From positions 41,566,912 to 41,630,911 of the forward strand of contig CP137669.1 in the NCBI GenBank assembly GCA_037976565.1: a stretch of DNA of 64,000 bases, in the 5' to 3' direction. The translations under genes and the position numbers were made by a program. The notes beneath the pieces are model-generated. The model saw nothing but the letters and a program-made list of their open reading frames with translations. It did no database searches and was not told the DNA's origin. The stretch is from Mesocentrotus franciscanus. Taxonomy: Eukaryota > Echinodermata > Echinoidea > Camarodonta > Strongylocentrotidae. Shown here one piece after another: positions 57,112 through 64,000 of the stretch. Numbering within the stretch: position 1 is the stretch's first letter; each line of letters starts with the position of its first letter.

Positions 57112-58844
57112 GCTTCTGATGCACGTGTAGAGTGAATTAAAATTTTAAAAGACACACTCACAAATTGCGTCTCATTTACAACCATGACAACAGGAACATA
57201 CATTGTACGTTGTATAAGGTAAATGCATGAATGAATCACACAGACGTAGTGGTATAACAAATATACCATTACATCATTGTGAAAATGTTGTATGCATGGA
57301 TGTAGAAATTCAGGTCATAGTTACCTGGTGTTAATGTCGTCATGCAGTCAAATCTATGACACTAGTAATTAACAGTTGACTCCAGGAATGCATTGAGAAA
57401 TATTCTCATGTTATTAATATAAACTCACTGTAAGCAGTTCGTTAAATGTTTTGCACAGCCTGATCTAAAAATGTCTGTATGGTCAGGGTTTTGGTCAAAT
57501 ATATATTTGTATATATGCCCATTATTATTTATCTCAGTTTGACTTTAGAGACATACAACAAGAGAGAGAGAGAAAAAAAAAATAGATAAAGAATTCCGAC
57601 CATTCAAAATATGTGGAAAATAAAAGAAAATTGCAGGATGTGGCAACAAAAATTCATATATTTCTATATTGCATTTTCTATACACATATTTTCCTCTACC
57701 AAATATTTTAGACTTTAAACTGAGATTTAACCTTATTCAAGCCGTGTCCTCAAATGCACTAACAGCTCATTATATGGACATTATTGTAATTCATTACATC
57801 TGTGTATAGTATTTTAAAATGATTTGCAAATGTTTTCATATGTTTTAATCTCATTTATTTATAAAGTTCTTAGAACTGATTTAAAGATGTTCAGTAATAG
57901 TATGAGACGATTTGAGAATAAAAGTGTGGAGATCAAAAAATAAGTCTACAGGACATTTGAAGCGGATGTTTGAGAGAAAAAGATAGACGTCGGGGTCAAA
58001 AGAAGAAGGAAAGATAGAAATATAATTTTTTTTTTTGACAGAGAGAGAGAAAGAAGGGGGGAGAAATATTTGTAAATTATTTTTTCTTCATTATCCTTCC
58101 TTTACAGATAGAGAGAGAGAATACAAATCGGGGGGAGAATAGCAACAGCGAACTAAAAAAAGGAAGAGAGAGGTGAGAGAGCAAAAGATTCTTTTCTTCT
58201 TATACGTTACTATTCTATTTGGTACAGAAAGTTGTACAGCGGCGAGCAGTGCGGCGAGGGTTTGAAGTCCACGCACATGCGTATTGCACGTCTACTGCCT
58301 ACTCGTGATTAACTCATACAAGGTAATAGGTCGGCAGGTACGAAAAAAAAATATTCTTACCTCCCGCACCTGGTAACCCTGGTTTCACCATTGTCTACAT
58401 CCCCAATCATCACGTTGCTACGCTTCATTCCCATTAGGACTCGAACAAATTAGATACAAGCATAGTCCAATACATTATGCTATGAACCTTCTAAATAATT
58501 GTGGTTTGAGGTTTGGACGGATAATTACTGGCTGTAAAGTTACTAACAAATAACGCGACTCCTAGATTCGTAATTCGGACTCGAACAAATAGATACAAGC
58601 ATATCCAATACATTATGCAGTGCACCTTCTAAATAATTGCGACTCCTAGATTCTTGAATTGTGTTCTTTTTACGATAAACTCATTTGAGCAATTCATACA
58701 ACAAATTAAGGTATACTGACTCAACTTTCATGTTCCCTTTCCCTACCACTCCCTAACGTACTATCATCCTTTTCCCTTCTCTATTTCTCTTTCTCCATTT
58801 ATATTGATATTTCTCTCTCTTTCTTCTTCTTCTTCTTCTCTCTT

Positions 58845-58894
<50 letters not shown>

Positions 58895-58936
58895 TCCCTC
58901 TCTACATCTCTATCCGTCGCTGAATCTTTAAAACTA

Positions 58937-59917
58937 TAGGTTTTCCCGCCCAATTTCATCAGAGTTGCAATCGAATTCATGAAAAGGCGTTCAAGTTCGA
59001 ACGATTTTCGTCAACTCTATGCTCTCAAGGTTCATTTTCATTCCTTAAGCATTCAATTTCGTGTTATATCATTCCTTTTCAATTTTATTTCATTCAATTT
59101 AGAGAGAAATCCATTCAATTTAATGACGCGAAGTTGTCATTCAATTTCGCGCCAGCTGGATAGACGTTCAATTTAGTCCTTAATACCAATTTCAATTTAA
59201 TTTATAGGCACACACCTTCGCACTTTGACCGTTCGAATTAAATTAACATAAACAAGTTTTGTAGTTCTATGTAATTCTTGCCGCAATTTTTTCACGTCAA
59301 ATTTAATTTTTTTAAACTGTTTTAATTATATAATTTCATTTTCATTTTTAAAGTTTCATAATGTTTATTTTTATCATATTTTATATATTTCGTTTCTTTC
59401 TATTCGAGATTTTCATGTACTCTCCTCGAGCCGCCGCCATAGTCATGAATGAATGAATGTATGCGTTTGAAAATGGAGTTATACGAGCTCTTGCTTCAAT
59501 GACGGTTTGTCAGAGAAATGAGATATTTCAATATAAGGCAAAGGTCTCATTCCAAGGTACATGAAGTTTGCATAATTTATTCAAACAAATGCAGATTTCA
59601 AAGGACATAAACATTCACACAAAAAAGACTGCCCAAATGATATAAATGCTTGCCTACTCGTGAATTTGAATACCTTAACGTTCATCAGGGCGGTGCAGGT
59701 GCGAATATGAATGCACTTACGTGCATTTTTTAATTTGAACGCGCTTTTTACACGTTTATGTGAGAAAATCATGAAATCGCATGCTAATACAATTAAATTG
59801 AATGAACTAATTAGCTTTTTGAATGTTGATCTAGGTGATCATTCAAATTCGCTCGAAATTGAATGATCGCATCATTAAATCGGATGCAATTCTGATGAAA
59901 TTGGGCGGGAAAACCTA
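58937..59917. mobile_element. 981-bp TA-site DNA transposon (non-autonomous)
   Basis: TIRs TAGGTTTTCCCGCCCAATTT...CATCAGA, ~28 bp perfect and then near-matching. TA duplication at 58935-58936 and 59918-59919. Units 1-3 have the empty site AAACTATTTAC. The interior is rich in ATTCAATTT words on both strands and has no transposase. This is a clean, recent insertion. Confidence 0.92.
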
Positions 59918-61595
59918 TATTTACTGACTTAATATAATTATGTAAGAGTTGCGCAGCGTGATGTTCTGAGTCAATTATACTAATGATACCAGTTGGTAAT
60001 TCCTTGTGGATCTAGCTAGTTAGTATAACTCTCGGTTATGATTAATTTGAATCATGCCTCGATTTACCCTACTCCTTACTTTCTCTTACGACAACCATTT
60101 ATATCATTCCATTATTTAGAATGTATCAAGTAACATAACAGATTATTTAGTTAGTCAATTAACTCAATTATAATGTAATTTACAATCTCTTCTTTCTCTA
60201 GCCTGTCACACCTGTGCCTCAACATCGTTGTTTCCCTTTCTCTCCTCTCTGTCTTAGTTCTCCCTTCCTCTATCCGTCTGTCTGTCTGTCTCTGTTTCTC
60301 CTTCATATTATTGGATGACTATGATTATGTATATAATATGGTGGTGTGACCATAGTTCGTGCGAGACCTAAGTTCGCGTACTATCACTATAAGCGCTAAA
60401 ACAGGAGACGAATACACGATGCCTGTGTGGGACTGAGACACCGAAAACTTTGACCACTATCGACAACTCCAATGAACAAAATGCGACATAAAAAAACTTG
60501 AGTAATATACATTTTCACGATTTTTATCATAAACATTTGTTTTTAAATATGAAAATCAGTTTATTACAGGAATTGACTTAATAAAATAATGATAAAATGT
60601 CAATTTCTTACACAAAAAACGGACCCGGCTTCCACCGTATCTGTGTACGTGAATTTCAAGGTAGAGGATAGTTCCATAGTTACAGTAATTCTGACGTCAT
60701 AGAAATGAATATGTATAACCAAGTAGATGGCGTGTACAAGGTCTTTGTTCAAGTTATTTCTGCTGCCGGGACAGTCCATGTATGTCAATTTAAATAACAA
60801 ACATTTGTTAGCGGGGAGGGTGGAGGGGGCTGCCACTTTGTGTCATTGTTGAATAACGGTGTAGTCATAACGGTCATGATTTAAAAGCATTTTTGTTCAC
60901 AAGGGTTGATAAGATGATTCCTTTGTTCCTCTATTTCTTTCACTGTTTATTTGCTATTCAGGTTGTACTGTACGAGAAGTTTCATTTCCATATGCCCGCG
61001 TGTGTCATTTCATGTGTTTTAAAGATAATCGAAACAGATTCATCTTATGACCGACAATATTTGTCGGCGTTTGATTCGGGAAAGGGGGAGGGGGTGGGGG
61101 TCGTGTGTAACATAACAGGAATATGTAATTAGAGATATTATTATGTCACTCTACCTAGTAAAATCAATAGAAATCGGTATATAATCAAGCTTCAATTGAT
61201 CAGCCATGGTCTACCATGTACCCCCAAAAGATCGCAATAATTTGTATTAAATTTGATGCAGCATTAAAGTATTCCACTTATTTTGAATCTCTCTCTCATT
61301 CTCTCTCTTCTCTCTCTCTGTCTCCCTATCTGTCTACCTCTCCCTCCAGTCTCTCAATTTCTTTTTTTTCTCTCTCTCTCTCTCTCTCACTCTTTCTTTC
61401 CCTCTCTTTCTCCTCTCCCATTCTCTCTCCGTTCCTCCCCTTCTCTATCTCCCTCCGCCAGCTCCTCAAAACATCTTCTTTCACTGAACTTCAAACTATC
61501 ACGTTTAAAAGATAGGGCTTTATTATATATACTGCAGAAGCATAATGTGGTTATTGGGCAGTGATTTGTGAATGGAGGCCCATATTAGTAGTATA

Positions 61596-61607
61596 GACTA
61601 CTACTAC

Positions 61608-61639
<32 letters not shown>

Positions 61640-61693
61640 CTAGTAGTAGCAGCAGTAGCAGGAGTGGCATTGGCAGTAGTAGCAATAGTGGTT

Positions 61694-61726
<33 letters not shown>

Positions 61727-61790
61727 CTAGTAGTAGTAGTATTAGTACTAGTAGTAGTAGTAGCAGTACTAGTAGTACTATATTACTGTA
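61596..61790. repeat. (TAG)n-type trinucleotide array, unit 4
   Basis: Same position in the unit as 46118-46310, with added ATTAGTACTAG variants. Confidence 0.9.
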
Positions 61791-61827
61791 GAAATACAGA
61801 AGCAGCAGTCGCAGAAGCAGTTAATAA

Positions 61828-62283
61828 TAATAAATAATAATAATTACATCAATTTATATAGCGCAGCCGCTCTACTCTACTGTGCTGTGATGAAAACAAA
61901 ACTCCTACTTTAAAAACACACAATACAAACTATTCAAAAGCTACTGGAATTGTACAAGTGTGTCTTCAACAAAACTTTGAAGACAGCAACAGATGAGGGA
62001 TTTCTTATGTCTAGTTCTAGGTTATTCCAAAGCTTTTGAGCGGCGCAACTAAAAGCATAATTTCCAAGAGTTACTTTTGTTTTTGTGGGAGGTAGTTTTA
62101 GAACAGCTTGTCCTGTATACTTCGCAAGATACGAGCATATGGATGCGATTTAAAAAATAATAATTTAGACAAATTATTTGGGACTTGACCATTCAATGCT
62201 TTGTAAACAAGCAAAAGTATTTTAAATGCAATTCTCTGCCTTCTTTGCACTATGTAATACGTTGATAGAATTTCGAAGATCAT
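61828..62283 (-). mobile_element. L2/CR1-like LINE 3' end
   Basis: Minus strand: RRQRIAFKILLLVYKALNGQ, VPNNLSKLL (62235-62160), then the rest of the C-terminal domain out of frame, ending in the GCGCTATATAAATTG-(ATT)n type tail (61830-61865). It directly abuts the right end of the tandem array. Confidence 0.75.
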
Positions 62284-62700
62284 TTTTTTTCGCTGCAGAA
62301 AGTCATGCCATTAAAAACAAAAAACAAATATTTCAAAACAATGTTTACATAATTTTATAAATCATTACCCAATGAACTGTGGTCTCTCACTGTGCACTCA
62401 CTGTTATGCCTTTTAAGCAGTGCCAGATCCAGACAGTGGTTGCAGCAGGTACCACATGTCATTTTCTATGAAATAGTTTATTTACACAAAAGTACAAATT
62501 TTGCAAATTGCAAGTGTTGTGCATTATGGCATACGTCTAATACGTATATACGTTTTCAATACAAACTTTTGTTTGCATTACATGAATAAATAAATAACAA
62601 ATTCGATCATGGTACTTTCCCTAAAAAGAAGTGAGTATAAAACTAAAATGTTGTTGTCTTTGAGAAATTACTGAAAGGGGAAATGACATGTTACATACTG
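62284..62700. other. No recognisable feature
   Basis: A+T-rich DNA with a short AAATAAATAAATAA run near 62584. Nothing else is supported. Confidence 0.4.
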
Positions 62701-62830
62701 ATGATATTTATTTACTTATTTATTTATTTATTTCTGATATTTATACAGGGTGGCCCATATCACCGATTTGGTGGTCTTCTATGAGGCCCTGTTTGGTAAG
62801 AATAAAACAAATAACAGCAGCAAAAACAAA
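62701..62830 (-). mobile_element. LINE 3' UTR tail
   Basis: Read on the minus strand, GGGCCTCATAGAAGACCACC and GGGCCACCCTGTATAAATAT lead into (AAATA/AAAT)n (62735-62701). This is a common LINE 3' end. No coding part is attached; its body may be the fragment at 63326-63660. Confidence 0.6.
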
Positions 62831-63325
62831 ATAAATAAATACAAACGTATATAAACTGGTATAATACAAATTAATTGGTATTCTCATGAAATAACTGATC
62901 ATTCAAGAATTATCCTTGATCAATTAAAAGAAATAAGTGAATGGAATTTGCAATTTAAATAGAGAATACATTAGAAAAATGAAATAAAAATAAAATAAAG
63001 AATAGATGATAACCACGTATTTAAAAGAAAGAAGAAAAAAATGATTGAAAACGTACATTTTGTATAATCTGATATGGCATAACACACGGGATACCAAATT
63101 TGTTATATACATATTTACATTCGATAGCTCTTTAATTAATACACTTCGGTTGTTTACAAGAAAGCTGAAAATGGATGCATTACATGTATGCATACATGAT
63201 ATAAAGTTAACCATCTCAACCAAATTTAATAATTTTTGCCAATAGGAAAAATTGGTTAGCTTCGCACGAACCCCCCCCCCCAAAAAAAAAACAACAACAA
63301 CAACAACAAAACCAAAAAAAATCAC
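62831..63325. other. A+T-rich spacer with poly-C/poly-A
   Basis: Between two LINE pieces on the same strand, so possibly LINE 3' UTR. C-run and A-run at 63271-63290 followed by (CAA)n. Confidence 0.4.
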
Positions 63326-63660
63326 TTACACGTCATCTGCAGATAACAGGGCTTTTAGAGTGTGTTTAAAACTGTTCAAAGTAGGTGACGTCTTAATAGA
63401 ACTTTCAAGTTGGTTCCATACTCTAATTCCAGAAATTAGAGGACTATTTTCATATGTGTCCGTCCTAAATTTAGGTACACGCAATGCATCCCTCACAGCA
63501 TGTCTTGTGTTGTGATCATGTAGTGAACTGAAATGAGTTAAATCTGTTTTAATTATGTTGGTGCCATGTCATGCATTGATTTATACATCATCACTGCACG
63601 TCCAAACTGGAAACGTGTTCGAACAGGCATCCATCCTAATGCAGGCGTCACACTGTCCCG
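63326..63660 (-). mobile_element. LINE ORF2 C-terminal fragment
   Basis: Minus strand: PALGWMPVRTRFQFGRAVMM, YKSMHDMAPT (63655-63553), then, after a stop, HFSSLHDHNTRHAVRDAL, PKFRTDTYENSPLISGIRVW and NQLESSIKTSP to a stop at 63326. This is the complete last ~100 residues of a CR1-like ORF2. The upstream side changes abruptly to an unrelated repeat at about 63660. Confidence 0.75.
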
Positions 63661-64000
63661 AAGTTGACATAAGATGGACACACGATGAAGGAAAATTCCA
63701 AATTCGGCTCTGATCGTAAACACATCGGGCCATATCGGGGCATTCGTGAGGGCATCTGAAGCAATCGTATAACCGCCGGTGGATTTTTCAGGCTCCGGCA
63801 GCAACTTCGTGAGCGATGGCAAAATCTTTGGCAAGCCAAAGAATTGCCCGAAGAACTTACGAAGGTTCCCTTTCGTGTTGAATTCGTGTGTCCATGTTGC
63901 CCTTCGTTAGGCCATCGTGAGGGCATCTTGTCAAATCGTGTCATCTTCGTAATTACTTCGTGTGATCATCGGTGCCATCGGGCATTTTCGCCTCACGAAG
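63661..64000. repeat. CTTCGTGAG/CATCGTGAGGGCATC-rich element, cut by the window
   Basis: Words CATTCGTGAGGGCATCTGAA, CATCGTGAGGGCATCTTG, CTTCGTGAGCG and TTCGTAAT recur at irregular spacing. Such motif-dense ends resemble subterminal repeats of non-autonomous DNA transposons (compare 12436-12880). The left border coincides with the LINE fragment; the right end is outside. Confidence 0.5.

Larger units (their letters stand above)
57112..61830. repeat. 3.7-kb tandem unit, copy 4 (4.72 kb with one insertion)
   Basis: Same landmarks as copy 3. It contains the 981-bp TA-site element at 58937-59917; without it the unit is ~3.74 kb. The array ends at CAGTTAATAATAA (61818-61830), where a LINE tail takes over instead of a fifth unit. 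Confidence 0.9.

Overview
This window is eukaryotic and repeat-dominated. It is most likely from a marine invertebrate deuterostome, and an echinoderm is my best guess. The basis is inference: decayed CR1/L2-like, RTE and L1/Tx1-like LINEs, hAT, TA- and TTAA-site DNA elements, and tRNA-derived SINE remnants; there is no bacterial gene organisation. Only one piece of ordinary host coding sequence is well supported: a single exon of an atlastin-type dynamin-family GTPase on the minus strand at 4429-4654, bounded by good splice sites. Nearly everything else is transposon, satellite or degraded intergenic/intronic DNA.

Layout. 1-4.4 kb: decayed minus-strand LINE and another LINE C-terminal fragment. 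4.4-4.7 kb: atlastin exon. 6.0-9.2 kb: three families of short tandem repeats. 11.1-12.4 kb: SINE remnant and a minus-strand LINE. 12.39-17.37 kb: a DNA element with ~49-bp terminal inverted repeats and a TA target duplication, holding an L1/Tx1-type LINE. 17.9-24.2 kb: a plus-strand RTE retrotransposon split by two insertions, one of which carries two inverted copies of a TTAA MITE around a palindrome. 24.2-34.0 kb: a minus-strand LINE with an ORF1 (coiled coil + RNA-binding domain) and ORF2, split by at least two hAT-type elements with 8-bp target duplications; one of these carries tandem arrays and a stray C2H2 zinc-finger fragment. 34.7-36.2 kb: a pair of back-to-back hairpins, a LINE fragment and a palindromic MITE.

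38.1-61.8 kb is the most striking part: four tandem copies of one ~3.7-kb unit. Subtracting the insertions reduces all four to 3.70-3.74 kb. Copies 1 and 2 carry the same LINE fragment flanked by a ~150-bp target duplication. Copy 1 additionally has a nested LINE whose ORF2 is open but for one stop codon. Copy 2 has a 1.84-kb Helentron-like insertion. Copy 4 has a 981-bp TA-site transposon. Because the other copies keep the empty sites, the insertion ends can be read almost to the base. Diagnostic differences group copies 1 with 3 and 2 with 4 across most of the unit, but 1 with 2 and 3 with 4 around the LINE site, which points to recombination or gene conversion between copies. I recognise no function in the unit itself.

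61.8-64 kb: three minus-strand LINE 3' fragments and an edge repeat rich in CTTCGTGAG-like motifs. Boundaries of repeats are given to the nearest visible junction; many are approximate.
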